NCBI GenBank assembly: GCA_026545225.1
Contig: CM048845.1
Location: 79,784,533 to 79,848,532, forward strand
Length of the DNA stretch: 64,000 nt
DNA from: Cornus controversa
Taxonomy: Eukaryota; Streptophyta; Magnoliopsida; Cornales; Cornaceae
Direction of reading: 5' to 3'
Shown here piece by piece: positions 43,819 through 53,832 of this stretch. Position 1 is the stretch's first letter. Each line of letters starts with the position of its first letter. The notes under the pieces are model-generated. The model had not been told where the DNA came from. It saw only the letters and a list, made by a program, of their open reading frames with translations, and made no database searches. The translations under genes and the position numbers were made by a program.

Positions 43819-46006
43819 CTCCCCCTCAAGTTAATGCATAGGGGTCGTGAATGTGCAACTTGTCGAGTAAGTATATCTGCCAATTGATCTTCAGATTTAC
43901 AAATGGGAATTGAATTATTTTGGCTTCGAGATTCTCTTTAATAAAGTGTCGATCTACCTCCACGTGTTTAGTACAGTCATGTTGGACAGGACGGTGAGAG
44001 ATGACAATTGCCGCCTTATTGTCGCAAAACAGGTTCATCTCAGATGTAGGACAGAAACCAATTTCAGTTAGAATCTTTCTTATCTAGAGAAGCTCACAAA
44101 GACCGTTAGCCATTCCCCTAAATTCCACTTCTGCACTTGACAGTGCAACCGCCTTCTATTTTTTACTTCTCCAGGTTACAAGATTCCCTCCAACAAACAT
44201 AAAATACCCTGAGGTGGATTTTCTGTCAGTGATATTACCTGCCCAATTCGCATCCATGTAGCCATCAACCTTCAACTGATTACTATTCTTTGAGAACATA
44301 AGGTCTTTGCCTGGAGATGACTTCAAGTACCGAAGTATTCGAATCACTGCTTCCATATGACTCAATTACTTGGATTATGCATAAATTGACTTACAACACT
44401 CACAGCGTATGCAATATTTGGACGAGTGTGTGAGAGATAAATAAGTTTACCAACTAACCTTTGGTATCTTCCTTTATTTGTTGGTACTTGGCTCGAGTAC
44501 TCACCAAGTCTGAGGTTTTGAACAATTGGGGTGTCTGCTGGTTTGCACTCCAACATTCCTACCTCGGTTATCAAATCTAGTATATATTTCTATTGAGAAA
44601 GAAATATACCCTATTTAGACCTAGCAACTTCAATTCCCAGAAAATACTTGAGTCCTCCCAGATTTTTCATCTCAAATTCAGTTACCAATTACTTCTCAAG
44701 TCTAGATATTTCTTCTGCATCATTTCTTGTGATAATCATATCATCTACATAAACTATCAAAGCCGTTACCTTGCCTAATTGATGTTTTAGGAACAAAGTA
44801 TGGTCAGAAGCCAAGTAGAATTATCGTATTTCGGTTAGGACTAAGAAGAGCAAAACCAAAAATACCTGAGTTTGATTGAGATGAGTCATCTTGGGACTGT
44901 GCAACGTGTGGAATAAGAGAAAGATGTGGTTCGGCGGTGGCTATAGCAGCCTTGCATGTGCCTCCGCTAGTGCCAACTACATCGCGTTACTTCCGGGCTT
45001 ATAGATCATGCCACCAGTCTGGGTACCCATTCAATTGGAAATAATTTTCACGGGTGTATTTTTGGTTACCGCAATGAGAGCATTTAGTACTTTCGGTGGA
45101 AGGTCGAGTCTTAGTAGACTTGCTATGGACAGACGGGCCCAAAGTGAGACCTTTGGAGGCCAAAATCGCACCTTGGGGAACATCGGCATCCCCTATGTTC
45201 ATCACCTATTGTTGTATGACCTCTCATCGAACATGGGCATAAGCTTGCTCAACAGTGGGGAAAGGGTTCATCCAGAGGACATCGCAATGAATTTTATCTA
45301 GTCGGTCATCAAAGCCATCCAAGAAGATATAAACACGGTCTTCTTGGATGATCCGATTATAATGATTTATATTATTAGAGCATTCGATAGGATTCAGACG
45401 GCGAAAGTCAATTTCACGCTATAGACTCTGCAAAGCAGTGTAGTATTTTTCAAAAGAATTGATACCTTGCCGCAGTCAAGTCACACAGCGTCGGAGATCA
45501 TAAACTTGAGACGTATCGCTACCGTTAAAATAAGTGCTGGAAATGGCATCCCAAACTACTTTAGTCGTAGGGAAATGGATAAAGTTTCCAATCAATGGGG
45601 ACTCCATGGAGTTAATTAACTATCCTTTAACAATGGCATTATCAGTACGCCACTTGTGAAATGAGGGGGGTTGTGGATGGCTAGGGCAAGTCCCCATTAA
45701 TATAGCCCAGTTTATCTTTGCCGAAGATATAAATCTCAACAACCTGAGACCAGAGTGCATAGTTGGAACCATCTAACTTGATGCCAATCAGAGCAGCGAA
45801 AGTTTTGGTAGTGATAGTCAGAGACTGGGCTTTGGTCAAAGCTTCAGTCATCTTGGTAGTCAATTCGAGAATTGAGTCAGAGAAGTAGGACGAGTCACCG
45901 GATGTGTGTGAATTACTGGAGTCTGCCATGGACAGGGAAGGGATTGGATGATACGGTGTTTAGACGGCGATACCAGAGAACCATAATTCATCTGGCTCTA
46001 ATACCA

Positions 46007-46207
46007 TGAAAAAATTGATAAATTCATTCAAATTATATTCTTGCTTACATGGGAAACAATATACATAGGTAACTAGAATAGAAACCTAGCTAATCTCGGA
46101 TACACAACTATGGTCAGAATCACACACTCCTTTATCTATGGGATATTACATATATGAATTTCCTATAATTTCTCTTGGTTGTTTCTAAAGATAAACTCAT
46201 GCCAACA
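46007..46207 (-). repeat. 5' LTR of the short Copia element
   Basis: 201 bp; on the minus strand followed by TGGTATTAGAGCCAG, the methionine-initiator-type primer-binding site used by plant Copia elements. Confidence 0.88.
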
Positions 46208-46359
46208 TCGGCTTCATTCCCGGTAAGTAATTGTCAAAATAACTTTTGTGATCTCTGGCGGTCCTAGACAATTGTCAAAATAGCTTTCGCCTTATATATA
46301 TATAATTAAAAGAAGAAAAATATAAATATGATAGCCCAGCTCAAGTTCAATCCATCGAC

Positions 46360-46715
46360 TCCCACTAGCATTTGTGTGTCAAAGTTGTTGATTTTAATGA
46401 GCTTCTTTTCTAATTTTCAAATCAATTTTCACTCCAACAAGCAGTTTTTGGTCTTACCGTCGCTCCGACAAGTTCGCTCTTTTGCAACTTCTTTATATGT
46501 GTTTCGCAGTCACTGTTGGTAACATCACCAGATTACTTTTACGAGCCATAACATCTATGTGTTAAAGTCGCTGATTTCAATGAGCTCATTTTTTTATTTT
46601 TAAATTAGTTTTTGCTTCAACGAGCCATTTTCGGTCTTTTCGGGTCTTTTGCAACTTCTTTGTATGTGTTCGCAGCCACAGTTGGTTACATCACTAGATT
46701 GCTTTCGCAAGCCGC
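46360..46715. repeat. Tandem duplication of a ~175-bp unit
   Basis: Units at about 46365-46545 and 46546-46715 share TCTTTTGCAACTTCTTT(A/G)TATGTGTT, then CATCAC(C/T)AGATT and the GATTT(T/C)AATGAGCT blocks. They are diverged, so the duplication is old. Not coding; the frames here are low-complexity. Confidence 0.7.
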
Positions 46716-46778
46716 ATTCAAGATTTTGTTTCCAAACTCAAGTTGGCTTCATATGACTCACTTTGAGTTTGCGAGGCT

Positions 46779-46975
46779 ATTAGATTATATATTTCCTATT
46801 ATAAATTATATATCTTTTTCTTATAGGTTTCTTACACTTTCTCCAAAACCATTTAGGATTAGGATTTTTTGTCTCTTAAGTTTACTTAGCCTCCAAAATT
46901 ATGTGCATATAAATAGACATTTACGTATTCTTCATCAATATCAATTCAATATATATTCTTTCCATATTTCTAACA
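46779..46975 (+). repeat. Second Copia-type LTR remnant
   Basis: It has a CATATAAATAGAC promoter-like core (46907), an ATCAATATCAATTCAAT block shared with the 43121 LTR, and ends TTTCTAACA followed by CGGTATTAGAGTC, a primer-binding-like sequence. No element interior is recognisable beyond it. Fossil. Confidence 0.55.
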
Positions 46976-48158
46976 CGGTATTAGAGTCTACTAATTCCTG
47001 ATAGTTTTCATTGTCCATCACCCTCACCGTCGAGGATGACATAATCTGCTTCATCCCCGACAGTCAATCGTAGAAAATAACTTCTGCCTATATATATATA
47101 TATATATATTATGCAGATAATAAAAAAAAATGGTGTTGCTGTTATTCGCGCCTGCGGTTATCGCAAATGGCGTTATCTTACGTAGTCGTTATTGTGGTAG
47201 TCGGTGTTGATTCAGTTAACAGCTGATGGTGTTACCTTCTTCAGTTACTGCACTTTGTATTGCTCTTGTGGTAGTTGGTGCTGCTTCTAGGTTGTTATTT
47301 TGCTCAGTTTGTGTACTTTTGGCTGGAGTTGTTGGTGGTGGTTTTTCTTTTTGTGGTTACTACAATTTCTTTCTTTGCTAAGTTTCTGTTTGTAGCTATT
47401 TTGCCTGTTTGGACTTGTTGTTCTACTTGGAGTCTTTTGACCTTATTGGTTTCACAAAGGTATGACATTGTCTTTTATTGTACTATATTGTTCATATTTC
47501 AATAAATTCCACTTTACCCGAGAAAAAAAACCCACCTCCCTCAACACTTGTCACTTTTGAAAAATCTAACTTTCTAAGAGAATAAGTTTTATGTTTTTTT
47601 TATTCAAAATACTAACAAAAATTGTTATTTTTCCAAGCTGTTCCGGGTGTTGAAATTGGGGCGTGACAACTTAGTATCAGGGCATAATTGTTAGTGAAAA
47701 GCATTGATGTTTAACTTAAATACCCCATTTCCCATGCCCTTTTCGAGTGTTGGAAATCGGGGTGTGACAATAAAATTAAGTTTGGAGGACAATCTGAGTA
47801 TGAAAAATACTTTTTGGATGATGTAAGCAAAAATATTCTCCGATGATTTGAGAAAGTGACGGAGGTGTCAAAGTGCTCATTATTTCATAAAGCAAGAGGT
47901 GTAAGTATAATTTTGCAAACTTGAGGGGGTAAAAGTGAAATAAAAGCAAAACACAAAGGGCCTAAGTGTAAATTACCCAAAAGGAAAACATAAGGGTCAT
48001 TGCGTGATTTAACAAGTTAACACTTGTGCTCTGTTTGGTAAAAAGAAAGGAAGATAGGCGGATGGAAGATAGAAAAGAAGGAACATTTGAGGAGACAATG
48101 AGGGAAGAGTCATCCTTCCTACTTTACAAAATTCCATCCATCCAAATATGGACCAAAG
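46976..48158. other. Spacer with Gypsy LTR-end relics
   Basis: A (TA)n run lies at 47091-47109. At 47660-47700, GGGGCGTGACAACTTAGTATCAGGG resembles the end of a Gypsy (Tekay/Del-type) LTR followed by its primer-binding site. A second LTR-end-like GGGGTGTGACA is at 47759. The Leu/Val/Phe-rich frame at 47275-47505 is compositional. No gene supported. Confidence 0.4.
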
Positions 48159-48470
48159 CATAGTTTTTAAAGGCTCAAGGCACACCAAGGCGCTAAGACC
48201 TCCTAGCGCCTGAGGCACAAGGTGAGACGCGCGCCTGACTGAAGCAAGGCGCAAGTTAATTTTTCTTTTTTAAAAAAAAACATTTGTAGCCAACATCTAG
48301 CAATACAAAGCCAACAACAATACAAACCTTATAAATACAGTAGGCACTATAGGCAAGCAACAATAAAAAACCTAATATTGGTTGCAAAAGTTAACTAACG
48401 AAACAAAAAATAAAACAAACGTAGAAATGTTCACTTCTTCCTAAGAAAACAACACTAAAGGATTAAGGAT

Positions 48471-51127
48471 CTAAGCATCATTCTCATCATCAAACACAAG
48501 ATCTTCATCATCATTAAAGGACTCATAACCCTCGGGATCCTCTCTTGTCTCCTCTGAATCTACATCTTCTTCATCCTCATTTATAAGATGAAGTGGAACT
48601 TTAGAAAATGAGCTTCCAGTAGGCTTCACTGCTGGCCGCGAACTAGATTTTGATCTAGACCGGAGACTAGTACCACCCTTTCTAATGCCAGCAACATTAG
48701 CAACATCACCCCATGTCAAGAAATCATCATCAAAGACTGGATCATCTTCTGCATCTGAATTGCCATCCATCCTCCCAACCAACCACTCATTGCTATCAAC
48801 AATGTCATTGAGTAAAATGGGATCAAGAGTGTCACGCATGTTATATCGATGCTTTAATGCTCTATTATATTTGATAAGCACTAAATCATTCAAAGTCGTT
48901 TGAGAGAGGCTATTTCTTTTTTTGCTATGAAGTTGGAATAAATTCAATTTTAACTAGTAAGTATAAAAAATTAATAATTTGATTTTCAATAATTAAATTA
49001 CCAATTAGTTAGTAGTTACTAGTTACTTACATATTCAAACACGCTCTAATTTCTTTCACAACCAGAAGCACTACAAGTGAGGCCTAGAACCGTTATAGCA
49101 AAATGTTGCAAAAGTGGTGTTGACTTGTCATATGCTTCCCACCAACTAGCTGTTAAATAAATTAGTAAATGATCTTAAGTTTCATGTTTGGATTGACTTT
49201 ATTGTCTAAATAATTAAATAAATTAGTAAATATACTAAATGATATACTAAGTTGATATAATTTACCTGGTGACCATGTACATCTCTGTCTAATAGCAAAA
49301 GTATTACCAAAGAGGCCCTCGGCTTTATTATAGAACTCCAACTCCTCAGTAACTTTGTCTTGTTGTGTGGTTTTGGGAATAACTTTTTTATACAATCATA
49401 CAAACATTTTGCAATCTCTACATCCCTCTCAATATTCAAGTTTGAATAAAAGAACTTTGGGTTCAAGTAATAACCCGTCGCATGCAAAGGGCGATGAAGT
49501 TGAACATCCCACCTCCTATCAATGATTTCAAAAACTTCCTTATACTTCTCCTCGTTTTCATTAAAGGACTTTCCAATGGCTTCTTTGGCCCTATCAATAG
49601 CCTCATAAATATATTCCATAGGAGGTTTTTCTCACCATCCACTAATCTCAAAACATGAATAAGAGGACCTAAAACCTTAAGGCTGAATACAATGTTGTTC
49701 CAAAAAGAATACATCAAAATATAAGAAGCTATTCTTTTGCTAACTTGCTCTTTTGCCCATTTAGTACGACTCCACTCCTCCAAAGTAAACATCTTTTTCA
49801 ACTTTTCCTTTTGTTTATGGATACTTGATAGTGTGATGAAAGCAGTAGTAAACCGAGTCTTTGCGGGCCTATGCAACTCCCTTTTTCCTAGCAAAGTGCC
49901 TTAACACGTTCAACAACTTTGGACGGTTATAAATATAACCATTAAGCTTTATTGCCCTCTTCAATGTTCTAGAGATGGCCGGTAGCTTCCCGATGTCATC
50001 AAGCATCAAGTCTAAGCAATGAACATCACATGGTGTCCAATACAAATGTGGGTAGGTGGCCTCTAACAATCTCCCTATTTGAAACCAAAAGAAAAAAAAA
50101 TGATATAAAGAGAATGACTAAATCAAAATCACATTGCTAATGTATATAATATATACTTATATATATCTTTCTAATGTTTGTAAAACATTCTTACAGGCAA
50201 CCATATTGCTTGACTCACTATTTGTGACAACTTGAACAACATTTACTGCTCCAATGCACTGCACAAATTTCTCAAGTAGGTCAAACATTTTTTTTCCATC
50301 CTTTGAATTGGAAGAAGCATCCACCGACTCTATAAACATTGTTCCCTTGGGACAATTTATTAAAAAATTAATCAAAGTCCTCCCTCTCCCGTCTGTCCAC
50401 CCATCTGCCATTATTGAGCATCCTTATTTTTCCTACGCCTCTCTATGGTCACTCATCAAGTTGTTGGTATTATTCAACTCCTTCTTAAGCAAAGGAACCC
50501 TCACCTCGTGATAACTAGGTGGTTTCATGCCAGGACCATATTGTCCAATTGATTCAATTGTCTTATCGAAACTATCATATTTAACAACATTGAATGAGAT
50601 TCCTTCATCCCCACTTTGCTACAGCACTGCATGCTCGTCCCCTCAACTCTTTCTTGCATGCCTTATTAATGGTGGTTTATTTTTCCTTTCCCTCCTTTCT
50701 TTTTTGAACAACAGTTTCTGGTATGGGGGTAAAAAAAAAATCAATCGGTCCCTTTTGCTTTGGCTTCTTCAATGACTTAACACTAGCACTAGCTGCACTA
50801 ATTGCACTTAGTGCACTAGCTGCTCTTTTTCTGGAGATGCCAACTTCCTCAACATTTTCCTCATCATCTCCATCAATAGTGTCATCATCCGTTAACAAAT
50901 TCATTTGCTCTTTTTCTTCCTTTTTTTTTACTCAAGTACCTTTTCATTTCTACACTAACATGTTTAGGGCATCTATTACAAGCCTTTGCTAAGTATTGCT
51001 TAGCCCGGTAAACACCTCCTTTTGTAACTTTCGCACAAAATTTATATGTGAGAGCATTTTTATCTTGTGGATTCGCCAAATATGCATAATTCCACACTGG
51101 ATCATTTCTTGCACCCTCACTAGACAT
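48471..51127 (-). pseudogene. hAT transposase gene, BED finger + DUF659 + hAT dimerisation domain
   Basis: Exons read in order on the minus strand. BED-type region 51127-50885 (NDPVWNYAYLANPQDKN... GGVYRAKQYLA); acidic/basic linker 50904-50677; DUF659 with the catalytic-type ADGWTDGRGRTLINF at 50411-50360; TPCDVHCLDLMLDDIGKL near 50050; PAKTRFTTAFITL near 49870. The dimerisation exon is 49155-49022 (TCSASGCERN), and the last exon ends 48471 with an Asp/Glu-rich tail. Signs of decay: the first zinc-binding Cys and one His of the BED finger are replaced (YKFC, KQYL). The conserved Trp after CERN is a TAG stop (49046-49048). The rest is well kept, so loss of activity looks recent. Confidence 0.85.
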
Positions 51128-51399
51128 CTTTTAAAATGCAAAGTACTACATTCAAGATAACAAAATGAATTCAATATAACAGGCAGCAAATACAATTATA
51201 CAACAAAAAAGACATTTTTTTTATAAAAAAAACATAGTTTCACTTTTATAGGAATCACAGGCTCACAGCTCAGCATATTTTGTAGCAAGCATTTCACAAT
51301 TTCACAGCAAACAAACAACAGACATGAAAAAATAGAGCAGAAAAAAACAACCATTAAACAGAGGCATTATTATACAAATTATGCAATGAAGAAGAAAAA

Positions 51400-52045
51400 G
51401 AAAGGAGAATAGATATAATAAAGAAGAAGAAGAACCAGGGCTGATTGGCTGGAAAAAAAATCATATCTTAGCATTTTGTAACAGACATTTCACAATTTCA
51501 CACCAAAAAAACAACAAGAAAAAACAAAACAAAAAAAAAACCCCATTATTATACAATTATACAATTAAACAGAGGTCAGAGGCATTATTATATAATGAAG
51601 AAGAAGAAGAAAGGGGAAGAGAGAAAATAGAGAAGAAGAAGAAACAGGGCTGAATGGCTCAAGAAAAAAAAAAACGGGAAGAGAGAGAAAAGAGAAGAAG
51701 AAGAATGGCGAGAAAGAGAATAACAGAGTAGAAGAAAAAAAAACAGACAAGAAAAGGAATAGAGAGAAGAAGAAGAAAGAGAATAACAGAGCAGAAGAAA
51801 AAAAATAGAGAGAAGAAGAAGAAGAACAGAGCAGAAAAAGAAAAAAACAGAGAAGAAGGGGAAGAGAGAAAAGAAGAAGAAGGGCGAGAAAGAGAAGAAC
51901 AAAGAAGAAGAAGAAAAAATAGAGAAAAAAGGGAAGAGAGAGAAGAGAAAAGAAGAAGAAGGGCGAGAGCCGCGAGAAAGAGAAAAAGAAGAAAAAAAAA
52001 AAACAAAGAAGAAGAAGAATAGAGAAAAAAAAAACAAAGAAGAAG
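51400..52045. repeat. Polypurine/polypyrimidine tract inside the hAT element
   Basis: About 640 bp of GAAGAA/GAGAGA-type sequence, densest at 51590-52045. It lies just 5' of the transposase start (51127) and would be part of its promoter or leader. On the minus strand it yields long Phe/Ser/Leu frames that are artefacts. Confidence 0.85.
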
Positions 52046-52426
52046 CTTGCCAGAGGAGAGAGAGTTTGTTGAAATCTGTCGTAATCGTCGAAGCTTGGTA
52101 TACTTTGCCCTAGCGAGTGACCTGAGTCGAAGAGTCAAAAGGCTCTGTTTGGTAGGCTCTGTTTGATGTTTAGTCACTTTAAACAAAATAAATCAAATTA
52201 ACTCAAGCGTGCCCTACAGCGCCTTGTGCCTCACAGCACCTTTACAATAGGCGCACACCTTACTAAAGGCGCCTCACCTAGGTCCCTAACAAGCGTAGAA
52301 ATCGTGCCTCGCACCTCAGACGTGAACCTCGCGCGCCTTTGACAACTATGGACCAAAGATAACAATGAAGAAAACCAAGACTGTTATGAAATTTTTAAAT
52401 TATAATATTACCATTCATAATTATTA

Positions 52427-53665
52427 GCGTAATTAGTTTGACCTCCCTTGTGGTTTGCTTTAATTACTACCAGATTAAAGTTTTGTACAAATAGGTCTAA
52501 CACCCCTTGTTAGAGATAATCAATTAACATTAAATAATATTTTACACTTTTACCCTTTCTTAATATCCTTATTTCCTTTTCAATGTCCTTTTATTTCTCT
52601 CTCTAAATTCATCCTCCCTCCTCTACCACCACCATTGTCCTTCCCCCATTCTCTCTCTCCCTATCATTGTCTCTTCTCTCACTCACACACACATGCGTAT
52701 CTTCCTCTAAGCCCCCTGTCTCCTCACTCACCACTATTTTTCCACCACTGAAGTTTGCTAAAAATCAAATCCCACAATCCATCACTCGAAATCGTATTAT
52801 ACCCAAAATTTTCTTGCACTACCAAAAGGATTTTGAATAGATCCACCACCTAAACATCACCCCATTCAACATTGGAGCAACTCGATTCTTTGCAAAAAAT
52901 TCAACCAACACACAACTTATCATGGAAATCATTAAACCCCATTCATAACAACTGTCATGGCCAATCAAACAAATTCACTATTGTTCATCAAACACCTCTA
53001 ATGCCAAAGCCAACCACCAGCACGTTATAGATTCACATGTGAGGAGCTTAACTTTATCTACTATCATGTTATTGTCAATTCTATGATCGCATATGATCAA
53101 AACCAATAATAGGATAACAATACTTGATTTGATCGTATGCCATAGAGTCGGAGCACATCTAATGTGAAAGAGATTTTGAGAAATAATATATTCAAAGTTC
53201 TCAAAAATTAATGAATTTTGTGTGAAGAAAAAGATTCGTTAATCTTTTTCCTCTCCACCTCCTTATCTCTCTCAGTTCCTAACCGACATCTACTTTTATT
53301 CCGATGATGATTGCAAAAATACAATTGAGCCGTTGACTTGATCTCCACCGAAATCTAGCACTACAGTTGAACAAATCATGCATTAACTTTTTTGAGATGA
53401 GAACACTTGGAGGATTTTTTGATGGTTGTGATTTCTTGTTAAGCTTGTTCTAGATCGGATTCAAACGGAATTCGGGATGCAGAAAGAAAGGAGGCTGAGC
53501 ATAAAGGTATTTTTGAAATTTAAAAATTATATTTAATAAAAATTCACATTAGGGAGCTCAGAGTTATTTTAAACAAACCTGAAGGAAGGTTGGCCAAATT
53601 TTTTTGACAAGTTTAATCTTAAGGCAATTAGACCAAAACTCAGGAGAGGTGAGAGTAATTTACCC
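52427..53665. mobile_element. Mutator-like non-autonomous element, 1.24 kb
   Basis: A 9-bp target duplication TAATTATTA (52418-52426 and 53666-53674). The left end GCGTAATTAGTTTGACCTCC faces a right end reading inward GGGTAAATTACTCTCACCTC. The interior has CT-rich and CACCACCA-rich stretches (52600-52740) but no transposase. The same terminus type occurs at 536 and near 27382. Confidence 0.65.
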
Positions 53666-53832
53666 TAATTATTAAACAAATCCAATATTAGCAATCTTTC
53701 TTAACAAACAAAGTAAGATGTTACCTCATTCCCTTCTCATGCGAGTTTGAGTTTTAGAGTTGCCACTTTGGAAAACATTAGCTAGATTTATCTCAAGTTT
53801 ACTCTATCTAAGGAATAGATATTGGGTGTAGG

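Larger units (their letters stand above)
43623..46207 (-). mobile_element. Short, broken Ty1/Copia element with both LTRs and a 5-bp target duplication
   Basis: LTRs 43623-43818 and 46007-46207, minus-strand orientation, TGTTGGCATGAG start. Target duplication TCGGC at 43618-43622 and 46208-46212. A purine tract (TTGAGGGGGAG) adjoins one LTR and a primer-binding-like TGGTATTAGAGCCAG the other. Parts seen in order: gag start (45929-45681, MADSSNSHTSGDSSYFSDSI and KLDGSNYALWSQ), a CX2CX4HX4C-type knuckle region (about 45205-44999), and the end of RT with RNase H (about 44900-43826, VDGYMDANWAGN and DRKSTSGY). At 2.6 kb it is about half the usual Copia length and broken in several places. LTRs differ at roughly a dozen sites plus one small indel (about 7%), so it is a few million years old. 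Confidence 0.9.
48159..52350 (-). mobile_element. 4.2-kb hAT transposon (BED/DUF659 type) with intact ends
   Basis: A perfect 8-bp target duplication GACCAAAG (48151-48158, 52351-52358). Terminal inverted repeats are CATAGTTTTTAAAGGC and CATAGTTGTCAAAGGC (14 of 16). Inside both ends lie clusters of GGCGC/GCGCC and AAGGTG-type motifs (48185-48255, 52215-52340), probable transposase binding sites. The transposase gene runs on the minus strand (51127 to 48471). Its upstream part is an unusual A/G tract (about 51400-52045). The perfect target duplication points to a fairly recent insertion. Confidence 0.92.

Noticed and set aside
48015-48158. A Tourist-type MITE end (CTCTGTTTGGTAAAAAG) at the left flank of the 4.2-kb hAT
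   Set aside because: The left terminus looks right, but I could not find a mirrored right end on the far side of the hAT, so I do not call an element.
51565-52186. Long Phe/Ser/Leu-rich frames on the minus strand (up to 175 residues)
   Set aside because: They are translations of the GAA/GAGA tract inside the hAT element; several frames overlap, with no domain and no codon bias.
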